This document shows, in pieces, positions 7,809-13,515 of a stretch of 13,515 nt of DNA. How positions within the stretch are numbered: position 1 is the stretch's first letter; every line of letters starts with the position of its first letter. The stretch comes from an uncultured Eubacteriales bacterium. GTDB lineage: Bacteria; Bacillota; Clostridia; UBA1381; UBA9506. The notes beneath the pieces were generated by a model. It made no database searches. It worked only from the letters and a program-made list of their open reading frames with translations, and had not been told where the DNA came from. Both the position numbers and the translations under genes were made by a program. The stretch is from positions 1 to 13,515 of the forward strand of contig UQYH01000064.1 in assembly GCA_900545185.1 (NCBI GenBank), in the 5' to 3' direction.

Positions 7809-8558
7809 CTATTTTCCCAGTATCATATTTAAGTAGGTCAGCGAATAAAAATCGTGGTCAACAAATTCGGCCAAAAGCGCCGCCACATGGCGCTCCAGCT
7901 CTTCCAGCACATCGGACGAAACCCGAAATGCAAACGCCCTTTTATCATCCGAATATAAAATGTGGCGCATGGCGCTCAGGCATGCGGCCGAAAGCGGCTC
8001 GCCGCCCGTTTCTTTGCGGCAGTTATCACAAAGAACACCGCCCTCTTCGGCCGAAAACCAAGCGGTTTCCGCATTGCCGCAGCATACACAATCCTCCAGG
8101 CAGGGGGTAAAGCCCAAAAAATCCAAAAGCTTTAATTCATATACGCACTTGACGATCCGCAGCTCTCCGCCCCAGCGTGCAAACAAATAAAAGGTATTTA
8201 AAAACAACGATAAAAGCCGCTCCGCGCCTGCCTCCTCCTGCACCGTATAGCCGGTTAAATCCGCAATATACGCCGCAAAGGCCAGCCGCTCTATATTGCC
8301 GGTTAAGCTGTAAAAGCTTTCTAACAATTCGCAGCCGTTCACCTTATACATGCTGCGGCCGGGATAAAGGATAAACTCGCTGTACGCAAAAAGCGAGGTC
8401 CCGGCAGAGAGCCTGTTTTTAAATCCGCAGGCTCCTCTGGCCGAGGCCTGAATCACGCCCAAATCTTTTGTAAAAAGCGTTAAAATCAAATCGTTATCCC
8501 TTGTTTTCGTCCGTTTGATAACCACGCCTTTCGTTTTGATAAGCTCCATAATCACCAC
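7809..8558 (-). CDS. recO: DNA repair protein RecO
   Basis: RecO is a mediator in the RecFOR recombination pathway. It binds ssDNA and SSB, anneals strands and helps load RecA at gaps. The N-terminal OB-fold is clear (IKTKGVVIKRTKTRDNDLILTLFTKDLGVIQASARGA). The C-terminal helical part includes a zinc site of two Cys pairs, C157/C160 (CVCC) and C177/C180 (CDNC), as in Gram-positive RecO. Length of 249 residues is normal. The GTG at 8558 has AAGGAA a few bases upstream. The ATG at 8549 (MELIKTKG) is closer to the usual family start but poorly spaced from that site. The 215 bp between era and recO contain no gene and no convincing promoter or terminator, so co-transcription with era is likely, as in other Bacillota. 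Confidence 0.94.
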   Translation of the reverse strand: MVIMELIKTKGVVIKRTKTRDNDLILTLFTKDLGVIQASARGACGFKNRLSAGTSLFAYSEFILYPGRSMYKVNGCELLESFYSLTGNIERLAFAAYIADLTGYTVQEEAGAERLLSLFLNTFYLFARWGGELRIVKCVYELKLLDFLGFTPCLEDCVCCGNAETAWFSAEEGGVLCDNCRKETGGEPLSAACLSAMRHILYSDDKRAFAFRVSSDVLEELERHVAALLAEFVDHDFYSLTYLNMILGK

Positions 8559-8773
8559 TGTGTTCCTTGCAATTCATGCTTTGTTTATATAGCAAATACC
8601 CGTCAATACTGCCCGTTTTGGAGAAGAAATCCCACGCAAAATTTTCAAGCATGCCGTTCGCCGCCTTTTTTTAAGTTTACTACTAGTTTGGCCGCGCGGC
8701 AATAAAATATGCTATCAAAACTTGGCAGCTTAATGTATAAAATTGTACGGGTTTTCAGTATAAATTTTTCCGA

Positions 8774-9664
8774 TTATTCTCCCGTATAGCCGAAATTTCG
8801 CAAAACACTCTCGCGGTTGCGCCAATCGTCTTTCACCTTAACCCAAAGCTTAAGCAGCACTTTTTTGCCCAGCATTTCTTCAATATCGGCACGCGCAAGC
8901 GTACCGGCCTGTTTTAAAACGCTGCCGCCTTTGCCGATGACAATGCCCTTATGGCTTTGGCGTTCGCAATAAATATTCACTTCAATATCGTAAAGCTTTT
9001 CCTTTTCCTGCATGGAAAAAACTTCAATGGCAAGGCCGTGCGGCACCTCCTGATCCAAAAGCTGCAGCAGCTTTTCACGCACAAGCTCCGCCACAATCTG
9101 CCGTTCCGGCTGATCGGTTACCGAATCCTCCGGGTAGTACATCGGCCCTTCGGGAATATAGCGCGAAAGCTCGTCCAAAAGCGCCTCCACACCGTCGTTT
9201 TGCCGCGCCGAAATCATAAAAACCGCGGCAAAATCAAACAATTGCCGATAGGCTTCGATCACAGGCAGAAGGGTGTCCTTTTTCACCATGTCGATCTTGT
9301 TGATGACCAATATCACCGGCACGCCCGTTTTTTGCAGGTCGGCCATAATTTTTTCTTCAATTTTACCGGGCTTTGTCCCTGCCTCCACCAAAAACAAAAC
9401 CGCGTCCGCATCATGCATGGCGTTTCCGGCCGATTTCATCATGGTTTCGCCCAGCTTGGTAAAGGGGCGATGGATACCCGGCGTATCCACAAACACAATC
9501 TGCATATCCTCACGCTGCAAAATACCCAAAATGTTGTTGCGCGTGGTTTGCGGCTTGTTAGATATAATGGCAATTTTTTGCCCCACAATGCGGTTTAATA
9601 GGGTCGATTTTCCCACATTGGGACGGCCGACAATGCTGACAAATCCCGATTTAAATTCACTCAT
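8774..9664 (-). CDS. era: GTPase Era
   Basis: Era is an essential GTPase that binds the 3' end of 16S rRNA and assists 30S subunit maturation, at the ribosome and inner membrane. The GTPase motifs are all present: P-loop GRPNVGKST (13-21), the switch region PQTTRNNI, DTPG (60-63), NKID (122-125) and SAR (152-154). The C-terminal KH domain has VIGKGGSVLK (242-251) with the GKGG RNA-contact loop. Length of 296 residues is typical. The ATG at 9664 follows AGGAG by 7 bases. That ribosome site overlaps the stop codon of the upstream glycosyltransferase gene, which implies coupled expression. Confidence 0.98.
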   Translation of the reverse strand: MSEFKSGFVSIVGRPNVGKSTLLNRIVGQKIAIISNKPQTTRNNILGILQREDMQIVFVDTPGIHRPFTKLGETMMKSAGNAMHDADAVLFLVEAGTKPGKIEEKIMADLQKTGVPVILVINKIDMVKKDTLLPVIEAYRQLFDFAAVFMISARQNDGVEALLDELSRYIPEGPMYYPEDSVTDQPERQIVAELVREKLLQLLDQEVPHGLAIEVFSMQEKEKLYDIEVNIYCERQSHKGIVIGKGGSVLKQAGTLARADIEEMLGKKVLLKLWVKVKDDWRNRESVLRNFGYTGE

Positions 9665-9674
9665 GCTGTTTCTC

Positions 9675-10424
9675 CTATCTTTTCTCTTTCGGGCAGCGTT
9701 TTCCCTTAAACAAAACCGTAAAGCCGAATTTAGGCAGCGCCATCATACGGAAAAAGCGAGACGGTTCCTTTTTTAAGCGATACAGCCACTCCAGCCCGGC
9801 TTTTTGGTAAGCCTCCGGCGCGCGTTCGGCCACGCCTGCCCAAACATCCAAGCTGCCGCCGACGCCCAAAATCAGCCGTGCGCCGATTTGCTCTCTATGC
9901 GCCGCTATCCATTTTTCCTGCTTGGGCGCACCCAGGCAAACAAACAAAATGTCCGGCTTTTTGGTTTGAATATCTTCAATAATTTGTTTTTCCTTTTCGG
10001 CGTCAAAATATCCGTCACTGTAACCAACAACATTTAAATTCGGATATTTTTGCCGAAGCGCATCGATTGCTTTTTCGGCCACACCCGGCTTACCGCCGAA
10101 AAAATACAGGCTGTAGGCCTTTTCGGCCGCTTTTTCAATTAAATTGCTCGATAAGTCGAACCCTGCCACACGTTCCGGCAGGGGCGCCTTTAAAATGCGC
10201 GAGGCGTATACAACGCCAATGCCGTCCGGCACAATCAAATCCGCACTGTTAACGGTTTTGCAAAACCCCGGATCATGATACGCCATCATAATAATTTCAG
10301 AATTCGGCGTGTACACAACGTGGCTGCCTTCCTCCTGCAAAAACGCTTCGCAGCGCGCCAATGCGCCGTTCATATCTGTATGATCAACCAAAACGCCTAA
10401 AATATCTATCTTTTTCAAAGCCAT
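9675..10424 (-). CDS. WecG/TagA/CpsF-family (GT26) glycosyltransferase
   Basis: A predicted membrane-associated glycosyltransferase that adds a sugar, in the TagA branch N-acetylmannosamine, to a lipid-linked precursor of wall teichoic acid or another surface polymer. Family blocks are intact: VVYTPNSEI (37-45), PDGIGVVYASRIL (66-78, with the candidate catalytic Asp67), YFFGGKPGVAEKA (107-119), FVCLGAPKQEKWIA (161-174), ILGVGGSLDVWAG (185-197) and RAPE (201-204). The C-terminal tail is Arg/Lys-rich, as expected for membrane contact. Length of 249 residues is normal. The ATG at 10424 has GGGGG only 3 bases upstream, a tight spacing, but no better start exists. It is the first gene of the era operon and has its own promoter. 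No other polymer-synthesis genes are nearby, so the exact product is not known. Confidence 0.92.
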   Translation of the reverse strand: MALKKIDILGVLVDHTDMNGALARCEAFLQEEGSHVVYTPNSEIIMMAYHDPGFCKTVNSADLIVPDGIGVVYASRILKAPLPERVAGFDLSSNLIEKAAEKAYSLYFFGGKPGVAEKAIDALRQKYPNLNVVGYSDGYFDAEKEKQIIEDIQTKKPDILFVCLGAPKQEKWIAAHREQIGARLILGVGGSLDVWAGVAERAPEAYQKAGLEWLYRLKKEPSRFFRMMALPKFGFTVLFKGKRCPKEKR

Positions 10425-10474
10425 ACGCCCCCATATGCTGCATGTATGAAAGTCGAATCTAAGTTACCTATCAT

Positions 10475-10503
10475 ATTGTACCATACATTTTCTGCAATGT
10501 AAA
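10475..10503 (-). promoter_or_regulatory. SigmaA-type promoter of the glycosyltransferase-era operon
   Basis: Minus strand TTTACA (10498-10503), 17-bp spacer, TACAAT (10475-10480), with an extended -10 TGG directly before it. The predicted start is near 10468, which gives a leader of about 44 nt. The sequence around the -10 is nearly identical to that of the 6S RNA promoter. Confidence 0.78.
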
Positions 10504-10535
10504 TGTTTTGGTGCAGAAAAATTGACAGAATCAGC

Positions 10536-10579
10536 AAAAAAAAAAAACAGACGGTCACACTGCCTGTAACCGTCTGTTT
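10536..10579 (-). terminator. Rho-independent terminator of the AGCS symporter gene
   Basis: On the minus strand an 11-bp perfect stem (AAACAGACGGT at 10569-10579 read in reverse complement, pairing with 10545-10555) with a 13-nt loop runs into a T-run of about 12. It lies about 26 bp after the symporter stop codon and upstream of the next promoter. Confidence 0.93.
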
Positions 10580-10605
10580 ATCAGTCATCATCAAAAATAA
10601 TGCTT

Positions 10606-12012
10606 CTATTTCTGCAATTCGCGTTTTCGATACTCTGCCGTATCCTTCCGCACAACGCCGCACAGGCAAATTAATGCAATGACGTTGGGGAAAGCCATCA
10701 GACCGTTAAAAATGTCGGCAATGTTCCAAACCGCCGCCACCGTAAGGTACGGTCCGATAAGAATGGCCAGAATATAAACCAGGCGATAGATGGTTAAAAC
10801 CGTTTGATTTTTGCCGCCGATTAAGTATTGCAGGCATTTTTCGGAATAATAGTTCCAGCCCAAAATGGTTGTAAAGGCAAAAAACGCAAGGCAAACCATT
10901 AACACAAATGAGCTGACGGCCGGCGGAAACGGCAAGCCGTTCTGGAAGGCATATACCGTTGTGGGTGCACCCTGCTCAACCTCAACCACTTTCCATGCTC
11001 CGGTAATGACAACCGCAAGACCCGTCATAGAGCAAATGATAATGGTATCGATAAACGTACCGAGCATGCTGACAAGTCCCTGACGGACAGGATCCTTGGT
11101 CTGTGCCGCAGCTGCCGCAATCGGCGCGGAACCGAGACCGGATTCGTTCGAGAAAATACCTCTTGCAATACCCTTTTGCATGGCCAAAAATATGGTGCCG
11201 ACCGCACCGCCCGTAACGGCGGCAGGGTTAAAGGCGCCGCGAACAACTTCGACAACCGCCGCAGGAATTTTTGTGACGTTAAACGCCAATAAAAGCACTG
11301 CAAAAACAACATATAAAACTGCCATAAAGGGCACAATAACCTCTGCAACCTTACTGATTCTTTTAAGGCCGCCCACAATAACAAGCGCAGCCAGAACAGT
11401 TACCGCAAGACCCGAAATAACCGTTGCCCATGTGTAAGCATGCTTACCGATGGAAAAGGCCACGGACGAATTGGAAAAGAAGGTATTGACGCAGGATGTG
11501 ATACCGTTGATTTGCGTAAATGTACCAATACCCATTAAGCCGACGCACAGGCCGAAAAACGCAAAGAGCACGGCAAGCCATTTAAAGCGTTTGCCCAGGC
11601 CGTATTCAATATAGTAAAACGGTCCGCCCAAAATACTGCCGTCCGGCTCTGTTTTTCTGTACTTAACGGCCAAAAAGCACTCGGCAAACTTGGTGGCCAT
11701 ACCCAAAGCAGCCATCAAAACCATCCAAAACAGTGCACCGGGGCCGCCCGTGCAAACCGCCGTTGCCACGCCGACAATGTTACCCGTGCCGATTGTGGCC
11801 GAAAGCGCCGTACACAGTGCACCGAAGGTTGTAACATCCCCATGGCCGTCATCTTCGTTTTTAAACATAAACTTAAAGCCCTTGCCAAGATGCGTCACCT
11901 GAATAAAGCGGCTGCAAACCGTCAGCAAAAGTCCGACGACCAAAATGGAAATCATTAAAGGCCATCCCCACACAAAATCGTCAATACATTTTATCACTTC
12001 ATCAAAAGTCAT
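10606..12012 (-). CDS. Sodium:alanine/glycine symporter, AGCS family
   Basis: A polytopic membrane carrier of 468 residues that imports alanine or glycine with Na+. Family motifs are present: ALSATIGTGNIVGVATAV near residues 68-85, CTGGPGALFWMVLMA next, FAECFLAVKYR, GGPFYYIEYGLGKRFKWLA, then FSNESGLGSAPIAAAAAQT in the second half. About ten or eleven hydrophobic spans are visible. The ATG at 12012 (MTFDEVIKCID) follows the ribosome site GGGGG (12022-12026) by 9 bases. The open frame continues upstream, but those codons lie in the leader. The glycine riboswitch upstream makes glycine, or alanine plus glycine, the likely substrate. The gene stands alone between its promoter and terminator. Family assignment is firm, exact substrate is inferred. 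Confidence 0.96.
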   Translation of the reverse strand: MTFDEVIKCIDDFVWGWPLMISILVVGLLLTVCSRFIQVTHLGKGFKFMFKNEDDGHGDVTTFGALCTALSATIGTGNIVGVATAVCTGGPGALFWMVLMAALGMATKFAECFLAVKYRKTEPDGSILGGPFYYIEYGLGKRFKWLAVLFAFFGLCVGLMGIGTFTQINGITSCVNTFFSNSSVAFSIGKHAYTWATVISGLAVTVLAALVIVGGLKRISKVAEVIVPFMAVLYVVFAVLLLAFNVTKIPAAVVEVVRGAFNPAAVTGGAVGTIFLAMQKGIARGIFSNESGLGSAPIAAAAAQTKDPVRQGLVSMLGTFIDTIIICSMTGLAVVITGAWKVVEVEQGAPTTVYAFQNGLPFPPAVSSFVLMVCLAFFAFTTILGWNYYSEKCLQYLIGGKNQTVLTIYRLVYILAILIGPYLTVAAVWNIADIFNGLMAFPNVIALICLCGVVRKDTAEYRKRELQK

Positions 12013-12066
12013 AAAAAAATTCCCCCTTGCAGGTTGTGAATTTACGCACAAACACTCAAGGAGGAA
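12013..12066 (-). promoter_or_regulatory. Expression platform: terminator/ribosome-site-sequestering hairpin
   Basis: On the minus strand UUCCUCCUUG (12057-12066) pairs over 10 bp, one of them G-U, with CAAGGGGGAA (12020-12029), which contains the symporter ribosome binding site. An inner UUGUG/CACAA stem (12047-12051 with 12034-12038) caps it. Seven U (12013-12019) follow, and the AUG comes directly after them. The structure could stop transcription and also hide the ribosome site. A competing pairing is possible between CUCCUU of the left arm and AAGGAG inside the riboswitch. Confidence 0.65.
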
Positions 12067-12090
12067 ACAAACACAAAGCACAAAAAAAAT

Positions 12091-12187
12091 GTCACCTCTG
12101 TCCTTTTGCCTGAGAGATTAGGGGCGTTTGCCCTTTGCACCTTCGGCACTCCTTACAAGGAGATTCTCCAGAGTGCTATCCGCCCCC
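12091..12187 (-). ncRNA. Glycine riboswitch (single aptamer)
   Basis: The minus strand carries the conserved glycine-aptamer core: GGAGA near the 5' side, GCCGAAGGUGCAA (core CCGAAGG at 12140-12146), the GGGC/GCCC hairpin, and CUCUCAGGCAAAAGGACAGAG (within 12095-12116). CUCUG and CAGAG close the P1 stem. I see only one complete aptamer, where tandem pairs are more common, and single aptamers are known upstream of AGCS transporters. A U8 tract (12082-12089) follows P1 almost directly. It sits between a strong promoter and the symporter gene, so glycine controls uptake. Confidence 0.92.
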
Positions 12188-12230
12188 AGTCGCGCATGCT
12201 TCTGCAGGCCTCATATAGCGTATGAAAAAA

Positions 12231-12259
12231 AGTATAGCACTCTTGCCGTCCTTTGTCAA
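12231..12259 (-). promoter_or_regulatory. SigmaA-type promoter of the glycine riboswitch-symporter unit
   Basis: Minus strand TTGACA (12254-12259), 17-bp spacer, TATACT (12231-12236): a near-consensus promoter. The predicted start is near 12224, about 37 nt before the aptamer. It diverges from the 6S RNA promoter, with 45 bp between the two -35 elements. Confidence 0.87.
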
Positions 12260-12304
12260 TACCCTGCGCGCAAAAAAATACCATAAAAAAATTTAAATCA
12301 GATA

Positions 12305-12333
12305 TTGATATTTTACTTAAATCGTGGTACAAT
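12305..12333 (+). promoter_or_regulatory. SigmaA-type promoter of the 6S RNA
   Basis: Plus strand TTGATA (12305-12310), 17-bp spacer, TACAAT (12328-12333) with an extended -10 TGG. The predicted start is near 12340, about 17 nt before the closing stem of the 6S RNA. Confidence 0.8.
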
Positions 12334-12339
12334 ATGATT

Positions 12340-12535
12340 AGAGAAACAAATAACCTCCTGCGGTGTTCGTGAATAGAGATTCTTATTTTACCAACATTTT
12401 CACTAAGGGAATCCGGCTCCGTGCGCAGCATATACGCCCCCCGTTTATCGGCTAGGGGACATATAAAACGTGCGGGAGGATACCCACCTGCCGAGGCAGG
12501 TAAAAATCAATCCTACAACGGCATTGCGGGTCTAC
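12340..12535 (+). ncRNA. ssrS: 6S RNA
   Basis: 6S RNA binds the housekeeping RNA polymerase holoenzyme by mimicking an open promoter and damps transcription, mainly in slow growth. The sequence can fold into its rod. A terminal stem pairs CCUGCGGUGUU (12357-12367) with GGCAUUGCGGG (12520-12530) over 11 bp with several G-U. A long A/U-rich 5' bubble strand follows (about 12370-12408). The distal arm includes CUCC/GGAG and the nested CCCC/GGGG and CCG/CGG stems around 12438-12460. A short hairpin ACCUGC-CGAG-GCAGGU (12486-12501) lies in the 3' bubble strand, a known 6S feature. The GUGUUCG motif at the 5' stem resembles E. coli 6S (AUGUUCG). Length of about 195 nt is typical. No open reading frame explains the conservation-like structure. 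Exact ends are estimated. Confidence 0.75.
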
Positions 12536-12577
12536 CAAAGAAAAAAGGGGCTGTAAAAGTGATTTTACAGTCCCTTT
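12536..12577 (-). terminator. Terminator hairpin for the S-component gene, shared with the convergent 6S RNA
   Basis: The arms at 12544-12558 and 12563-12577 make a 15-bp stem with a 4-nt loop. Read on the minus strand the stem has one A-C mismatch and runs into TTTTTTCTTT, a good intrinsic terminator for transcription from the S-component gene. Read on the plus strand all positions pair (one G-U), but only CCCUUUGAG follows, so it would be a weaker 3' end for 6S RNA. Confidence 0.65.
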
Positions 12578-12768
12578 GAGCGTGTCGGTTTTATCGACAC
12601 GCTTCAAGCGAAATCTCTCTTCGAGAGATTTCGCTTGACTATAAGGGCTTTATAGAGGCGGTTTTTGCGATACACGCCCGTCAAAGCCGCATTTTAAGTC
12701 AGAGAGATATTCCCTTTGACAACTCCCCAATTGAGATCATAATATAGTTTTTCAACAGTCACTTTTTT
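12541..12768. repeat. Candidate MITE-like hairpin-rich element
   Basis: The ends form imperfect 18-bp inverted repeats: 12541-12558 (AAAAAAGGGGCTGTAAAA) against the reverse complement of 12751-12768 (AAAAAAGTGACTGTTGAA), matching at about 14 positions, seven of which are the A-run and G. The interior has no coding potential but is packed with hairpins, and TCCCTTTGA occurs twice (12571-12579, 12711-12719). No clear target-site duplication is visible. It could be a miniature transposable element or simply a complex intergenic terminator region between convergent genes. Confidence 0.35.
12578..12655. repeat. Three abutting inverted repeats after the terminator hairpin
   Basis: Directly after the hairpin at 12544-12577 come 12578-12604 (10-bp stem around GCGTGTCG, 7-nt loop), 12604-12638 (16-bp perfect stem, TTC/GAA loop) and 12639-12655 (6-bp CTATAA/TTATAG stem). 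Together the four inverted repeats are end to end with no gap. The 16-bp palindrome is the strongest in the window. Confidence 0.7.
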
Positions 12769-12774
12769 CTCTTT

Positions 12775-13311
12775 TCAGCGCTCCTCGGCGCGGATTGCTC
12801 TTTGCAGCGTCGGTATTAAAATCCAGGCCAAAACGCCGCCGATGGCTGCCGTAACAAGCTGCGGCCAGCTGAACATGGCCGAAAGTGCCGTAAGCTGGGG
12901 CGCTTTAATATCCGAAATCAGCGGAAGCGCCAGCTGTACAATGCCCAGATACAACACAATAAACTTTAAAAGCGTGGCCGATATAACTGCAATCAGCCAA
13001 TAAGCCAATGTTTGCGAACGTTTTAAAACCAAGCCATAGACAAGCACCAGCACCAAATTGCCCAGAGCAATAAAGGGAATCAGCTGAATATACGCCGGCC
13101 CGATCCCCAAAGCATACGCCAAAAAGGGCGAAACGGCGGCAACCACAATGCCCGAAGCTAAGCCGCCCAGCACCACCGATGCGATTAAAACAAAGTTAAC
13201 GGCGCTGCCCGTCACCAGCTGTCCCAGCGGCTTTGTAACAAACTGCAAAAGCACCAAAACCGCTAAAAGAACCGCTGTTCTTGTCATCCATTTTATTTTG
13301 TCAAATTTCAT
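12775..13311 (-). CDS. ECF-transporter S-component-like membrane protein
   Basis: A small, very hydrophobic protein of 178 residues with about five to six membrane spans, an N-terminal KWMTRTAVLLAVLVLLQF segment, Gly/Ala-rich helices (VVLGGLASGIVVAAVSPFLAYALG) and a basic C-terminal tail. This fits the substrate-binding S components of energy-coupling factor transporters, which team with a shared EcfT and two ATPases to import vitamins or metals. No such partners are in the window and the substrate cannot be told. The ATG at 13311 has AAGGAAG 6 bases upstream. A second ATG at 13317 is too close to that site. The frame stays open to the window edge but crosses the promoter, so the upstream codons are not part of this gene. 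Confidence 0.7.
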   Translation of the reverse strand: MKFDKIKWMTRTAVLLAVLVLLQFVTKPLGQLVTGSAVNFVLIASVVLGGLASGIVVAAVSPFLAYALGIGPAYIQLIPFIALGNLVLVLVYGLVLKRSQTLAYWLIAVISATLLKFIVLYLGIVQLALPLISDIKAPQLTALSAMFSWPQLVTAAIGGVLAWILIPTLQRAIRAEER

Positions 13312-13354
13312 TTTCATCTTCCTTTCGGTACAAATAACAACCACAACCATAAGT

Positions 13355-13383
13355 ATTGTACCACATTCCGGCGGATTTGTAAA
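13355..13383 (-). promoter_or_regulatory. SigmaA-type promoter of the S-component-like gene
   Basis: Minus strand TTTACA (13378-13383), 17-bp spacer, TACAAT (13355-13360) with extended -10 TGG. The predicted start is near 13348, giving a leader of about 37 nt. Both hexamers and the spacing are the same as in the glycosyltransferase promoter. Confidence 0.8.
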
Positions 13384-13428
13384 GCGCTGTCCGCGGAATA
13401 TGCATGCGGCTTTCGTTTTCACATCGGT

Positions 13429-13515
13429 CATCTTGTGTTTGGTCTGTCCGAGTCCGTCAAGAAATTGCTTCATCGTGAAGAAGATGCCCATGAAGAGCAC
13501 CGAGGCGAGGTTTAC
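13429..13515 (-). pseudogene. Possible truncated MATE-type transporter fragment at the window edge
   Basis: The minus strand reads VNLASVLFMGIFFTMKQFLDGLGQTKHKM at the edge, which resembles the helix and following loop of MATE efflux proteins (a hydrophobic stretch, then F.dGlG.tk..M). The next residues lose hydrophobicity instead of entering the expected next helix, and no stop codon follows before the promoter of the S-component gene. Codons here end mostly in C or G (CTC, GCC, TCG, TTC), unlike the A-rich neighbours, which hints at a foreign origin. The match is short and the call is tentative. Confidence 0.3.

Noticed and set aside
8559..8773. Possible promoter or terminator between era and recO
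   Set aside because: A TTGACG and a TATAAA are present but only 11 bases apart, and the GCCGCGCGGC palindrome lacks a T-tract. I see nothing I can support in this gap.
8951..9598. Plus-strand open frame of 215 codons opposite era
   Set aside because: Era motifs are complete on the other strand; the antisense translation has no domain-like features.
12013..12081. Upstream extension of the symporter reading frame
   Set aside because: The extra codons lie in the riboswitch expression platform; the ATG at 12012 has the ribosome site and the normal family N-terminus.
12153..12431. Minus-strand open frame across the 6S RNA promoter and riboswitch
   Set aside because: It spans two promoters and structured RNAs and has no protein-like features.
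12486..12501. ACCTGC-CGAG-GCAGGT palindrome as an independent operator
   Set aside because: It fits better as the small hairpin in the 3' bubble strand of 6S RNA.
13312..13500. Upstream extension of the S-component gene as a fused protein
   Set aside because: It would run through a near-consensus promoter and the ribosome site; the 178-residue form has the expected S-component size.
1..13515. Defence system, CRISPR array, prophage, tRNA or rRNA
   Set aside because: I looked for spaced direct repeats, nuclease/helicase or toxin-antitoxin modules, phage genes and tRNA/rRNA signatures and found none.

Overview
This window looks like a chromosomal segment of a low-to-middle GC member of the Bacillota, most likely class Clostridia. 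The evidence is RNase Y, an SLH-domain cell-surface protein, a glycine-riboswitch-controlled AGCS symporter, the era/recO pair, a TIGR03960/TIGR03936 radical SAM pair, strong GGAGG-type ribosome binding sites and TTGACA/TATAAT-type promoters. I cannot place it more precisely. All confident protein genes are on the minus strand. The clearest plus-strand gene is a 6S RNA.

Layout in the direction of minus-strand transcription, from right to left. (1) At 13.5-12.8 kb a degraded fragment resembling a MATE transporter sits at the window edge, followed by a promoter and a small ECF-transporter S-component-like membrane protein. Downstream of it is a block of back-to-back hairpins (12541-12768) that looks like a MITE-type repeat and also supplies a terminator. 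(2) At 12.34-12.54 kb a plus-strand 6S RNA (ssrS) has its own promoter. Diverging from it is a promoter that drives a single glycine riboswitch and a Na+/alanine-glycine (AGCS) symporter, ended by a textbook terminator. (3) At 10.5-5.2 kb a promoter precedes a WecG/TagA-type glycosyltransferase, era, recO, a TIGR03960 radical SAM protein and its TIGR03936 partner, ended by a terminator. Most junctions are tight; only era-recO has a longer gap (215 bp). (4) At 5.1-3.1 kb rny (RNase Y) has a strong promoter, an unusually long leader of about 330 nt and its own terminator. (5) At 3.1-0.1 kb a secreted YcdB/PepSY-type protein with C-terminal SLH repeats lies downstream of a site resembling an ECF-sigma promoter. 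It is followed by an AraC-family regulator, and a terminator-like hairpin separates that from a possible convergent gene running off the left edge.

Functionally the region is mostly housekeeping: ribosome assembly (Era), recombination (RecO), mRNA turnover (RNase Y) and global control of RNA polymerase (6S RNA). Envelope functions (glycosyltransferase, SLH protein) and small-molecule uptake (AGCS symporter, S component) accompany it. I see no defence system, CRISPR array, prophage, tRNA or rRNA. The most interesting material is regulatory: a riboswitch whose downstream hairpin combines terminator and ribosome-binding-site sequestration features, a 6S RNA beside it, the long rny leader with an ambiguous start codon, the ECF-sigma-like promoter, and the hairpin-rich repeat.
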